Below, piece after piece: positions 45,828-57,183 of a DNA stretch of 64,000 nt. The first letter of the stretch is position 1. Every line of letters begins with the position of its first letter. This DNA comes from Ananas comosus. Taxonomy: Eukaryota > Streptophyta > Magnoliopsida > Poales > Bromeliaceae. The notes under the pieces were generated by a model. The model was not told the origin of the DNA and searched no databases. It saw only the letters and a list, made by a program, of their open reading frames with translations. The DNA lies in NCBI RefSeq assembly GCF_001540865.1, contig NC_033642.1, forward strand, positions 343,450-407,449. Reading direction: 5' to 3'. Made by a program: the position numbers and the translations under genes.

Positions 45828-46367
45828 TCGGACAGCGCTCTCTTTCGACAGAAACTTTCTCTTTCGACAGAAACTTTTTCCGACTGTTTACTTTGCTGTT
45901 TCTCGAAGATCATGTTATTGGTTTGTATAGAGAGTTGCATCTTGGAAAAATATTTGCAAACTAGTCACTAGGTTTTGTTTTGTATAGAGATTATGAATCT
46001 TGAAATTAGTTGGATGGCTACATGAGAGTGTTCTATTTTTTTTTCCCCTTCCATTGTTGCGAGATTTTATTTTTATTTTTATTTTCTTAAATCAGTATAT
46101 TTGCTAGTAATATGTGACGGTTTCTTCGCTGATGATGTTCGTCGCGTAGCGTTTTTCTACGCATTTCGAATATGTTATCGTGATAGGTTGTTTTTTTATG
46201 ACCCAGAATCAGCCGATAAGCGAGTTGATATTTGCTCCCAGAGTTTTGGTGTAATTTTTTCGAGCTTCATATGCTGCAGTAGTACAGCTGCAGATGCAGT
46301 TCATTGCCAGCATTGTTTTACTGCTGCTTCACTTCATCTGAGTTTTCCGTCGTCACAATTATTTCAA

Positions 46368-46496
46368 AATCTTGTGAGGATGATTTCGCATTACTTTGTT
46401 AGTAATTGCTTGATTTTTTGTTGTGCATTTCGTAATCTTGTGAGGATGATTTCGCATTATTTTGTTAGTAATTGCTTGATGTTTTGTTGTGCATTG
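46368..46496. repeat. 66-bp tandem duplication
   Basis: Two nearly identical units with aatcttgtgaggatgatttc, gcattactttgttagtaatt and gcttgattttttgttgtgca; offset 66 bp. Lies about 540 bp after the DUF1218 stop codon. Confidence 0.9.
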
Positions 46497-46587
46497 GTTT
46501 TAAGCTGAAATATCAGAAGAGAGGATTCATAAAAAAGCCATAAAATGAAAGAATAAATTACCCAAAGAAGAAGATTCAGCCCCTGTG

Positions 46588-46966
46588 TGTTTGTTTCGCC
46601 AGAAGTGGAGAGAGATGCAGTGGTTTTTGACTGCGAATTCCCACTTCTGTTGTTTATTTCATCATAACTTCACCTTCAGTCGAAATTCAAACTCTTCAAA
46701 ATAGTGTAATCAATTACGACACACTCCAGGTCAAAGTGAATTTTTGGGATTAAAGTGAGAAAAAATAAGAAAATATTAATTCATCTCTCATACATCCAAC
46801 TTTTATACCATTTACTTTTCATCCAAACAAACTACAAAACTCAGAAAACTTCAGTTTCACAGCCGTATAACCAAACAATGGAAGAAAAGTAATTTTTATA
46901 TTAACTTTAATTCATCCAAAAGTCTGCTTCAACCTGAACTTCACCATCGGTGAAACGAACAGGCAA
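46588..46966. mobile_element. Possible non-autonomous DNA transposon
   Basis: Left text CTGTGTGTTTGTTTCGCC and right text GGTGAAACGAACAGG form imperfect inverted ends, and inside them ccacttctgttgttt and cttcaacctgaacttcacc also mirror parts of each other. A similar text occurs near 40490-40560. No target duplication was established. Confidence 0.45.
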
Positions 46967-47042
46967 GTATACAATATGATTACACAACTTTTTCTTTTAT
47001 TTGTAAATCACAAATCCTTCAAAAGCAATAGATTCATATTGT

Positions 47043-49623
47043 TCACAATGCACATCTCCAAGTGCCTTTAAATAGGACTAATACATCATCCACAATTTTC
47101 TCGGATCTCATACTCGCATCGATCTTACTTATTCCCTCAGCCTCGTCAATCTGAAGCAAATCCAACTGAGACCGCAACAAGCTCGCGGGCATGAAATGTT
47201 TCCCCTCCTCTGATCTTTTCTTCATCCTTGCGGCGATTAGCTCTGCCGGGGCTTCCAAACACATGAATTTCACTCTGCATTTAGAGAAACTCCCAGGCTT
47301 GTAACTGATGTCTGATGATCTGAGAATCTCCCTGTACTTCTTTTGCAATGCTGAGCAACTGACAGTCACATTTTCGCCGAGGAGTAACTTTTCCTTGATA
47401 GCGTCACGGAGTGCTTCGAGCCATGGGGTTCGATCTGCGTCTGTTAGCGGAATTCCCTTGCTCATTTTTGCTGCAACAAAAGAGTGGTTCTTACAAGATA
47501 TAAAATTGATGAGATTCATCAGCTAAATAATCCAGTAACAACCAAGGAGGGCTAAGTTTCCGTCGCATTCAAAAGCATTTCCACTAAGAAATATCTTCAA
47601 AGCTCAAGAGGGCTTATGCAATGCTAGAAGATCTTTTAAAAAGAGAATGATGCCGCATCTTGTTTTCTGTTATGAACCCTATGAACATTAGTCGATGTAG
47701 AAAGTTTAAGCGGAGACCGATTTACCACGAGCGCTCACTGAAAACATTATTCAACTCCGAAGGGTTGAAAATCTCATCTATGCAATCATAACTCGCTAAA
47801 TTCTTAGAGTAACTTAATGCTTGCAGTTTTCCGGCACATAGCAGTAAACTGTTTCTTCCTTTTTCTCACATCAAAGATTAGCAACAAGTTCCAATGCCAA
47901 TTATATTTGTCGGAGATGATTAAAAATTTCTCGAAGAAACCCAGATTAAGAATATGTCAAAGGCACCAATTATATTTCAGAAAAGTAGGTTAAGGGATTA
48001 TATTCTTTCAAAATTTTTAGGCATGCATTAGTCAATGTTGCATTCATATTATTGTGAAATTGACAAAAATGAGCATACAAGTTTCAGATGTTTTGTTGAG
48101 GAGTACCTTTATTTGCCGGAGAGTGGAAGTCGTCCGCCTCAATAAAGCTGCACTGTAATGCTTTCGCAAGCAATTCTGCAACAGTTCTGCCGACATAACG
48201 CGACAAATATTAACCAAATTCAGGCCACAAAGAATTCAAAGTTAGAGATGCAAAAAGCCGCTGCAGAGATGCTTTTGCAAGCAATTCTGCAACAGTTCTC
48301 CGACATAATGCGACAAATATTTACCAAGTTCAGGCCACAACAAATTGAAAGTTAGAGTTGCAAAAAGCCACTGCAAAGCTAAGTTCTCAGCTTAAATTAA
48401 CAAAAAAAAAAGTGTATGAAACTGAGAATGAGAAGGTTTCAACAAAATGCTCAGTAATGATGTGGATGCAAAAGCCTTGAAATGAGAGGGAAAAAACACT
48501 AAATGCCTTCTTCCTAGGAAAGAGTTTTTGAACCAAATTCATTGATTTGCAATTGCAAGGCACAAGTATGCAGCATTCCCTATAATCTAACAAAAAAAAG
48601 ATAGGAATAGTGATACATCAAACACCATCCGCAGCAGGACGAAAATTCCATAGGGCGCGTCTTATAGTAAACGCATACGACGCCCGTGGATTGCGCACCA
48701 CATGTATGATCCAAAGGTTGTGCATTGCACACGCATACGATTCCTTTCGTTTAATTTTTACTGATTATCGAAAGAATGGTTACTAGCATCCGCAGCTGAT
48801 ATTCACAGATCAAATTTTACTATCAACAGAGAGTTCTTAATTTTGCCTCTTAAGATGTGATAAGTGGTCACTATTATGCACTGGTTTAGGAACAGAACTG
48901 TCGATACGAACATGTACTCACTTTACTCCTATCAAATGATGTGAATATCAACATCTATTATGAAATTCATCAATAAAACATGATCACAAAATGTATTGCA
49001 AATTAAAGAATTAACAACATATTATTATAAGCAGTAAAGTACAAGTACAAGAGGCTCTTACGATTTGCCGCAGCCGCTAACTCCCATAATCACAATCCCT
49101 AATCCTGAAACCAAAAAAACAGATCAACTTACCTCAACAATCTATCATCCATGTTGATCTAACTATCTAATTTTTAAAAATTTTGATTTTGCTACATAAT
49201 ATTTTAATTTATTTGATTTGAATCAGTTAATAACTCCTGAATTTCAAAATTTGGATTCAACATTTATCTTTTATGGACTTAGTTAGCAAATTTTATGCGC
49301 CAAGTAACTAAAAATTTATTAAAATAAAAAATTAGCTTAAATTCTGTGCCGAAAGAGCCATCGAATGACTTAAATTAAAAGATTTGGTACTAAAATCAAA
49401 AATTTAAAATAATGGGTAGTCGAATCAAAACGATGTATTGTTCGTTTAACATCTATACATTTTCACCCAAAAAGCACCAAAAAAAAAATGTGGGCACCAA
49501 AATTGAGAAACACAAACAATCCAAAAGCCAATTGATCCACTCGAAACCCTAATCGGAACACGAATTAAGCAGGGGAAAGAGAAAGGGGGAGGGACCTGCG
49601 AGATCGGAAGTAGCCGCGTCCAT
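47043..49623 (-). CDS. Gluconokinase
   Basis: ATP-dependent gluconate kinase (GntK-type P-loop kinase), making 6-phosphogluconate that feeds the pentose phosphate pathway. Four exons (49623-49596, 49104-49062, 48186-48107, 47470-47043) join in frame to 192 residues, the usual size. The Walker A loop is GVSGCGKST (17-25). ADDFHSPANKAKMSKGIPL (41-59) holds the substrate-binding Asp-Phe-His and Lys-Met. TDADRTPWL (60-68) is the family signature. VSCSALQKKYREILR (about 91-105) and the LID-like HFMPASLLRSQLDLLQ follow. No organelle targeting sequence is evident, so it is probably cytosolic. A 111-bp tandem duplication upstream of exon 3 copies that exon's acceptor region. Identity is secure. Confidence 0.95.
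48159..48380 (-). repeat. 111-bp tandem duplication across gluconokinase exon 3 acceptor
   Basis: 48159-48269 holds the first 28 bases of exon 3 and the intron before it. 48270-48380 is a second copy, about 90% identical. The second copy has lost one base at the splice site, turning CAG into GAG, and has no donor of its own, so it is a non-functional partial exon lying in intron 2. Confidence 0.9.
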
Positions 49624-49645
49624 GGAGTTTGCGGGAGTTGGAATT

Positions 49646-49649
<4 letters not shown>

Positions 49650-49681
<32 letters not shown>
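49650..49681. repeat. (CT)n leader of the gluconokinase gene
   Basis: Pure GA/CT run of about 32 bp, some 30 bases upstream of the start codon on the minus strand. Likely within the 5' UTR. Confidence 0.8.
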
Positions 49682-49683
<2 letters not shown>

Positions 49684-49798
49684 CACTTGTCGAATGAATA
49701 GAAGTCGGCGCCGAGTACATGCGATTTGTGCAAGAAACAGATAGGATTCGGCATTGGTGTTCCCATACTAATAATAATATAAATAATAGGGTTAATTT

Positions 49799-50591
49799 CT
49801 ACAAAGTTAAATTTTCATATATTGTCCTTATAAAAATTCTGATATTTTAAAATATATTACTCTGATTTGTTACTGTTAGAGAACTATTAGAGAATTATTT
49901 ATATTTTTAATTTTGCCATCACAAATATTTCTCTCCAAAAATTATAACAGTATAATATAAGAGGAGTAAAAATGTCAAAAATTAATCAAAATTATATATT
50001 TAACCTATTATTAACTAAATTTTTCTAACAAATTTTAACGATAGAAACATTTAAAAATATTATAGAGACAACGTATAAAAGTTAAATTTTACATGAATAT
50101 GCTTATCGTTCACTATATTTACAAAAATCTATATAAAATTAAGGAAAAACTTCAAAAACCCCCCTTGTGGTTTCAATTTTTTTCACTTTAGTACCCTGTG
50201 GTTTAAAATATATCAAGTTAGTACCCTGTGGTTTCTCACTTTATCACTTTAGTACTCTGTGGTTTAAAGTGTATCAAGTTAGTACCCTGTGGTTTTGCAT
50301 TTTATCACTTTGGTATCCTGTGGTTTCAATTTTGTATCAATTTAGTACCCTGTGGTTTTTAAACTATAGGGTACTAAAATGATAAAGTATGAAACCATAG
50401 GATACTAAAGTGATAAAGTGCAAAAACACAGAGTACTAACTTGATGATACACTTTAAACCACAGAGTACTAAAGTGATAAAGTGAGAAACCACAGGGTAC
50501 TAACTTGATACATTTTAAACCATAGAGTATTAAAATGAAAAAGTGTGAAACCACATGAAGATTTTTTTGAAGTTTTTCCTAAAATTAACCC
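49799..50591. mobile_element. MULE-like MITE, copy 2, interrupted by a nested element
   Basis: Related to 12842-13101: left end GGGTTAATTTC, then ttcatatattgtccttat; right part ttcactatatttac and aaaattaaccc. It is split near its right end by the foldback element at 50143-50579. Flanking 9-mers taaataata and ttaataatc match at 7 of 9, so the target duplication is worn. Confidence 0.6.
50143..50579. mobile_element. GGAWAAACTTC-family foldback, intact nested copy F
   Basis: Starts GGAAAAACTTCAAAAACCC and ends TTTTTTTGAAGTTTTTCC, exact inverse at the ends. Perfect 9-bp target duplications TAAAATTAA at 50134-50142 and 50580-50588. Arms repeat the tagtaccctgtggttt unit in opposite directions. Its insertion into the element at 49799-50591 shows it is younger than that element. 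Confidence 0.9.
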
Positions 50592-51141
50592 TTAATAATC
50601 ATCATCATCATAATAATAATAATAATAATAATACCTGGGGTAGGTGAGAACTAAACTAAAAAAAAAAAAACCCAAAAATGTTTCCAAATCAATTACTATA
50701 TTTCCAAATCAATCACGCAATGCATGCTTGGACTATGAACTGGAACTCGGACTTGTCACCATCACATGTACCTGTCTCACTTTGTGGATAAACATCTTTG
50801 GAGTGCGCGTCTCCATAATCCAATAAAAAATGAGTCAAAAAAAAAAAATATATATATATATATATATAATAATAATAAATAATACTATAAAAAATTTAAT
50901 TTCTAAACGCTTAAAAATATATGTATATATCCTATATTTTAAGTGCTTAAAAATATTTTTATTAGAGAATAAATTATTGCCTACACTTTGACTGTATTCT
51001 TATATCCTCACTTCATGCCTTTGTCAATTTCCAATTATCCATAAAATTATAATCTTTTTTTTCCTATATATATATATATATATATAAATGTATATAAATT
51101 TTCTTATCCAGAGCAATAACTTTATGTGATGCATTTATTAA
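50592..51141. other. Intergenic, AT-rich
   Basis: Contains (ATA)n near 50606-50631 and two (TA)n tracts (50849-50868, 51065-51084). No gene is seen. Confidence 0.55.
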
Positions 51142-51345
51142 GGCTTCGTTTTAGATTACGGGGAGAAAGTATATTGAAAAAATATCATGTTTATTTCCGT
51201 ACGTAATATTATGTTCCGCATATACGATATATTTTCTACAGTCCCACCGGAGAACGCAAAAGCATATCCCTATATGCTTTTTCTTCAACTCCATTTTATT
51301 CAACGCTTTAATAGCGTTAGATAAAACTCAATACCAAATTAAGCC
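51142..51345. mobile_element. Tourist-like (PIF/Harbinger) MITE, copy 2
   Basis: Starts GGCTTCGTTTTAG and ends CCAAATTAAGCC with TAA on each side (51139-51141 and 51346-51348). Its inside matches 821-1050, for example tttccgtacgtaatatt, ggagaacgcaaaagcatat and atagcgttaga. Confidence 0.8.
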
Positions 51346-51769
51346 TAAGTAGGAAAGAAGCAGAAGCTATTCTCAGCAAGAACTGCTTGATCATAAAGCA
51401 GGTTTACCAAAAAGTCAAAAGTCAACAGCTTATCAATTACCAGTTAATTTACAAAATTAGTGGGGTGTTCAGATTCCACCATACACAACACTAGATTATG
51501 ACAAAGCATGCAAGGAAATAGGATTAGAGAAGGATGCAACAAAAAAAGTTCATACACCACAAAATTATCAAAGTTTTACGGAACACGCATCGATCTTTTC
51601 ATATTATTCAACTCACATTCATCCTTTGTTCCTACCATCTCATTCCGAAGAAAAGAAAGGGCATCTAAAAGTAGAAATTACAACCCAGATTGTTGTTATC
51701 ATTATTCTGCATCAACATAGAAACAAGAGGACACCAAACTTAGCCCTTTTGGTGACCATGGCAACTTCA

Positions 51770-54700
51770 TCATACCAAGTTGAAGAAAACAATGGTGTCC
51801 TTTGCCAATATCACGAGGAGCATCGCGAAGTAAATCAGAACCCAGTTGCGGGTCACTTCGTGGTGGACGTAGTCGAGGAAAATCTCCTTGAAGCACCCAT
51901 GAATTTGCCAGTAGACCGAGAAGACTAGCAGAGAAGTGAGCACGTCCGTCCTCGACACGAGAAGCAGCGCGGGAATGAGAGCGTAGGTGATTTTCTGAGA
52001 GAGCTCGTATCGCCTTACCTTGAGGCTTTCAAAACTCAACCCGCTTTCTCGTGCTTTGACGACGGCGCCTTCCAATGGACTAAAAGCCATGACTTTTGGG
52101 GAGCCTCCGTCCTTTTTATTAGGCAGGCGATCAGATTCTCCGGCCACAGCTGGTTTAATCACCGTCTGCAAAAGATGTAAATAAAACATCAAACAGACAA
52201 GATCAGCAGGGATATGATTTTATTATTTTTCTTTTCTTACATTTGTATACTACTCGTAACATGCATTTTACGTGTCATACCCCTCAAAAGTATCTATTTG
52301 CATAGATGCCCTTTAAAACATAGCGGCTTGCTTGTGTGTTGTTCACAAAAAGTAGTATGCTTAACTAAGGCGAAATCCTAGTTATTGGTGCTACAGGCTA
52401 TTCCAGCATTTACCAAATTTTTAGAGGGTATATGCGCAAAAAGTTAGGCGCATAATGGTCATCTTGCTATTCGACACTTTTGTAGTGGAAAGTTAAGCGG
52501 AAAGGCATTTGTGCAAAAAGGTTAATCCTAAGGATAGAGGAACGAATATTGACATTAGTCAAGTACATCTGTAATTGTGAAAAAAATGCTAAAACAATTT
52601 TCTTTAACAAAAAGACTTACAGAAAGAATATATAAAGTCTAACACAAAGTTTACTAATATACTTGCTTTTGAGGCTAATTTCTAACCTGTGAGTCAATGT
52701 TCTCCTTTAGATTCATCACTGCCCCACTCTGTGCTTTCACACTAAAATTACGAGGTAAAACTCGTGCACTGTCGTATGATGAAGTAAATGAGTAAAATGG
52801 AGATGTCAGCTTGTTCTCCAAAATCTGCAAAACAAGTTATTGTAAGGATATATTCAAAGCTCAAAAAGCAATGCGAGTAAAATTTGCAGGATGAGCTGTT
52901 GCAACCTTCAACAAGTTTAACATGACTATTATTAGTGCAGTTGTGCAGTTTGGAATTTCATTAGTTAGATTACTATGAAAAAGAATATGAAGGAAACAAA
53001 AATCTTTACAAAGAAATACCTATCACTATGTTGATTTTACGCATATCAAAACATGTCCGGAGAAAACAAAAAAAAAAGTTTTAGATACTCGAACCTTATC
53101 TACTTTATTTTTCTATTCTGCTAAATTGTGCTGATTTCTCCTCATTGTTTCTCTTTAAATAATGCTGGGACAGAATGGAATTAAAAATAGACGCTTTCAC
53201 ATTTGAAGTAAAGAGGGACAATTCTCGGGTGCAATACGAAGAAAAACTAGGGATATAAAACATACAAAATCATGGATGTCTCAAAGATAAGAGCATCAAA
53301 ATAAATGAGAAGAGTAGAGAACAATATAGGTAAAGGAAAGAAAAGACGTGATAAAACAGGCGAAGGAAGACAAAAGGAAATGGGTTAAAGAAAACATCCT
53401 CTTGTAGTGACTAATTTGAGAAGGAGAAAGAAAGGAAAAGAGGCATAAAAGATATAGTTCTGAAACACAGAAGAGAGATGGTATTATATGCAAAGAAAGG
53501 CTTCATTGTTGTGTTCGCGTATGTTGGAGATTCTTCTTTCACCTTTTCTTTTGGAGAGTGGAGACAATCTAACTATGTTCATTCATTCGTCAAAAACACT
53601 CGAAGACACTGACGGCGTTAATGATAAATAACATTATCACCCAAGTAGTTGGGTTCAAAAGCAAATAACAAAAGCTCATTTCCATATGCGCCCCTCATAG
53701 TTTCCTTGTAGAAAACAGAAACTGCTAAGGAAACACACTAAGTTAAAGAAAAAAAATAAACCTAAAACAAGTCTGCGGGTTAAACTTAAGCATCTAGATG
53801 TATCAAATTCAGGTCTTGGTTTTCATAGCAGAATAAATATCAATTATAAATGTGGAACATGGACTGAAGTACACACCCAAAATAAAGTATGAGAGATAAG
53901 AAACACGACTTGGCACAGAATTTATGATCCATTTCACGCTCGCTGTAGGATCTTGCGATGTCAACAGGACAGTCAATAATTAACAATTCTAGTTCTCCAA
54001 ATTATATGAACTTCAGGTAAAGAAACAATTCGACGGCAATTAGTAATAAGCTTAAGACAGGAACTGTACAATATCTTAGCCTAACAAATGCCGTTGGAGC
54101 ATCACTCAGTGTCGGTCTTAAACCCTTTGAACTAATTCCGACCTAAATTAAACTGATAAGAAAATTTTTAAAAAGAAACTTTTGTAATCTAAGACCACTA
54201 AACTCTATTAAGTGAAACATTTGCTACCCTAATTGAGTCGAAGAAATAGATGTGATCTACATTCTGTAATGCTCGGCAAGTTACCATAACCCTTAGATTC
54301 TCCAAATTCTCCAATAATAGAGGAAATGCATCAGATTAATGAGGAAATGTCTATCCCAAAAAAGGAAAAAAAAAAAAAAACAACAACTTTAGCTTTCCTG
54401 ACCATTTAAATAGTTTATAAAAAAAAAAAAATTACTCAGCACTTCTTTGTAACCCGATCTTCAGAATCGATTGCTAAAATTGTCGAGAAAAGCACACGAT
54501 CTCTGTCCATAATCATCCTCATCCATGAATAAAGGTGCAAATCCCCCAAAAGCGAGATAAAATCCTACTGATTACACTCCAGCACCGCGGGTTCCATCAA
54601 AATTTCATCCTATTGCCTCGAGATAAAAGTGCTAATCATCCTCATTTGGATCAAAACCAAGTTTAGAGAGAGAGAGAGAGAGAGAGAGAGTGAGAGAGAG

Positions 54701-54968
54701 TGATGCGCACCTTTGGGGGGCGAAAGAGAGGGTTCCGAGAGGAATCGAGCGTAGGGGAAGGGGACGGCGGAGCGGATCCTCCGGCGGCTGCGGCAGCGGC
54801 GGCGGCGGAGGAGGAGGAGTGGGATCGGAGGAGAGGGGAGGAGAGGCGGAGGGGATCGATCGGGGCCGAAGTGGAGGAGAAGAGGGAGGAGGAGGAGGAG
54901 GAGGAGGAGGAAGCGGNGAGGATGCGGGTTAGGGTTTTGGATCGGGTCGTCAGGAGACGGGACGCCAT
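51770..54968 (-). CDS. SDH4: Succinate dehydrogenase membrane anchor subunit 4, mitochondrial
   Basis: Complex II anchor subunit that helps form the ubiquinone site and bind heme b in the inner mitochondrial membrane. Three exons (54968-54711, 52824-52687, 52165-51770) give 263 residues, all introns in phase 0. Residues 1-86 are a Ser/Ala-rich, Arg-containing targeting presequence. The C-terminal part has helices at about 191-200, 205-218 and 243-261. The segment QIHGCFKEIFLDYVHHE (219-235) aligns with the SdhD heme histidine and the Asp-Tyr pair of the quinone site: here His221 and Asp230-Tyr231. FESLKVRRYELSQKITYALI precedes the first helix. It is longer than other plant SDH4 proteins I recall, mainly in the presequence and a linker made by exon 2, which I cannot assign to a domain. 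An N at 54917 leaves residue 18 undetermined. Identity is fairly secure, SDH3 being the alternative. Confidence 0.8.
54667..54702. repeat. (GA)n microsatellite just after SDH4 exon 1
   Basis: On the coding strand this is a CT run starting about ten bases past the exon 1 donor, inside intron 1. Confidence 0.85.
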
Positions 54969-55547
54969 GATCGTCGTCGTCGTCGTCGTCCTCCGATCGA
55001 GCGAAAGAGAGGGTTTCTACTTTCTACTCCTGTGAAAGAAATGAGAAAGATGAGAGAGAGATACGAGAAAAAGAGGAGACGTGGTCACGTGACTCGCGAG
55101 TGTGCGTGGGGCCCACAGGGCGGGTTTTGTCACTTTGCGTACCACCCCCTATACTTTCAATTTTTTTTATTTTAGTATCTTATAATTTATCAAATATTCA
55201 TATTAGCGCTCTATAATTTTTCAAATTTTGACTTTAGTATTTTATAATTTATCAAATTTTTATTTTAATATTCTGTTGTTTAATATTGTCACTAATTTAA
55301 CAACAAAAATGATGAAAGAAAACACAAAACCAAAAGTGGTATTTGGAAATTTGTTCTTATTTTTATTTCACCATTCATTGGCTGACACGTAGACTCCAAA
55401 TACTAGTGGGACCCGCAACTTCGGGAGAAATTAAATTATCGAGGTTTAGACTCTTTCCTAGTTATGGTAGGAAGATATTAATTATATTACGAACGTAGAA
55501 AAGAAATTAATAAAAACAAACAAAAAAATGGTCCTTGATAAATTGGC
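54969..55547. other. SDH4 promoter side and old foldback relict
   Basis: 54970-55080 is the leader and core promoter region of SDH4 on the minus strand, purine-rich on the plus strand. 55140-55345 resembles a very diverged GGAWAAACTTC-family element, with tttagtatcttataatttat words repeated and a mirrored end aaagtggtatttgga. No gene is seen. Confidence 0.45.
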
Positions 55548-56111
55548 GGGCTTTTTTTGCAAATAGCCCCCTGACAAATTTTATTTACAAAAATAGCTCC
55601 GTCCAAAAATTTTTTGCAAAAATAACCCTACCCCTACCACGCCAGCGCCACGCGGGCAGAACGGGCCCAGGTATTTAAGTTCAACACGATGAACCATTCA
55701 CCGTGTTCAACACAAGATTTTTGTATTGGACACGGTGAATGGTTCACTGTGTCCAATACAAATATCCCAACAATGGCTAAGTTGGAAATATTTGTATTAA
55801 ACATGGTGAACCATTCACAGTGTCCAATTATTTGTATTGGACACGGTGAATGGTTTACCGTGTCCAATACAAATATTTCGATCTTAGCTATTTTGTATTG
55901 GACACGGTGAATCATTCATTCACCGTGTCCAATACAAAAACTTTGTATTAAATACGGTGAATGATTTACCGTGTTCAACTTAACCATCTGACACAACTCC
56001 GCCCGCGTGGCGCTTGCGTGGCGGGATCAGAACCATTTTTGCAAATAAATTTTTAACAGGACCAATTAAAAAAAAAAAAAATTGTAAGGAGGCTATTTGC
56101 AAAAAAAGCCC
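55548..56111. mobile_element. MITE built of nested palindromes
   Basis: A 564-bp element with ends GGGCTTTTTTTGCAAATAGC and the inverse, pairing over about 30 bp. Perfect 9-bp duplications TAAATTGGC at 55539-55547 and 56112-56120 suggest Mutator-like mobilisation. Inside, GC-rich arms cgccacgcgggc and gcccgcgtggcg mirror each other. The core (about 55681-55980) is six tandem palindromes of about 35-40 bp made from ttggacacggtgaatggttc and its complement. Any transcript could fold into one long or six short hairpins. Non-coding. Confidence 0.9.
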
Positions 56112-56120
56112 TAAATTGGC

Positions 56121-57183
56121 CTACTTTTCCCTATTATGAGAAAAAAGAGTTGGTACAATTTAAGTGTACCAAAATGAAAATTAAAACTACTGCACAAAAC
56201 ATAGTTAGGAATAAAATACATAGAGATATTCTTTCCCATTCTCAAATAATAAAATTACGATAATTATATTTTGACCTACTCATAACAATATGCACAAAAT
56301 GATATTATTTTACAAAGATACTATTTTTCCAACGTACTTTCTCACGGCACAAGATCCACTTTTAATGATAGCAGATCAAACACAATTCAGTAAAAAGTAA
56401 TGAGATTTAATAGATCCATCAATTAATATAAAACAAGTAGCCCCCTTATGACAAACAATTTAAAACAATTTAAAACCATCAGAGCATAGAAACATACCAC
56501 AATTTAAAACCATAAACAAAACAAAACAAGCAGAAGATGCAGTTTGGATAAGCTGCTTGTTTCTTAACACACAATGCGGCAATCAGTTCACTGTTTCCTA
56601 CACATGCGGCAAATAATCGACTAAATCGAATATGCTCGAATAACATTACCTTACAAAAGTTCCTTCTAAGCCTCACCACCATCTGCTGCCTATGCTTATA
56701 CAAAAATCAATTAGGGGAGAGAGTGTCGAAGGGCACCTCGAGCGCTTCCTCGGAGACATTATACAACAAGTTTGATTCTTACGAAGAACCGGAGAAACAT
56801 CACAAAGCTGGCCAAATTTGAACCTCGAGTTATTCCTGTTATTTTGTCGGCCAGAGCAGATCCAGGAGCATTGTTGTTGGTGGAAGCGATCGAATTCTTA
56901 GGTCGATGGAGATTATCAGATGAGGAATAAGAGGATGAAGGCTCGATTTATGCTTGAATAGCTTAGATTCAGGAAAAAGGATATCGGCGAGGGGTTCACA
57001 TCCATTTATTCCTCCGGAACAACTTAGGGTTAGGTTTTTACTGAAACTAGTTTACAGGGGAAAATGGTACAACAGGGCAGGATGGCAGATGATTGAAAAT
57101 GTAGGAACAACAATGGGAAGAAAATTTATATGGGAAATGGGATTTGGGTTTTGCCGCATTGAATTGAATTGGGTCAAGAGAGG
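56121..57183. other. Intergenic and chromomethylase 3' flank
   Basis: AT-rich to about 56.7 kb, then the 3' flank of the chromomethylase gene on the minus strand. The short frames here look like chance. No gene is seen. Confidence 0.5.

Larger units (their letters stand above)
45828..47042. other. 3' flanks of two convergent genes
   Basis: Contains the 3' UTR of the DUF1218 gene, a 66-bp tandem duplication (46368-46496), a likely hAT-type small element (46588-46966) and the 3' UTR of the gluconokinase gene on the minus strand. No other gene is seen. Confidence 0.55.

Noticed and set aside
54690..55035. Plus-strand Glu/Gly/Arg-rich frames opposite SDH4 exon 1
   Set aside because: Antisense of a Ser/Ala-rich targeting presequence and GA microsatellite; no family signal.
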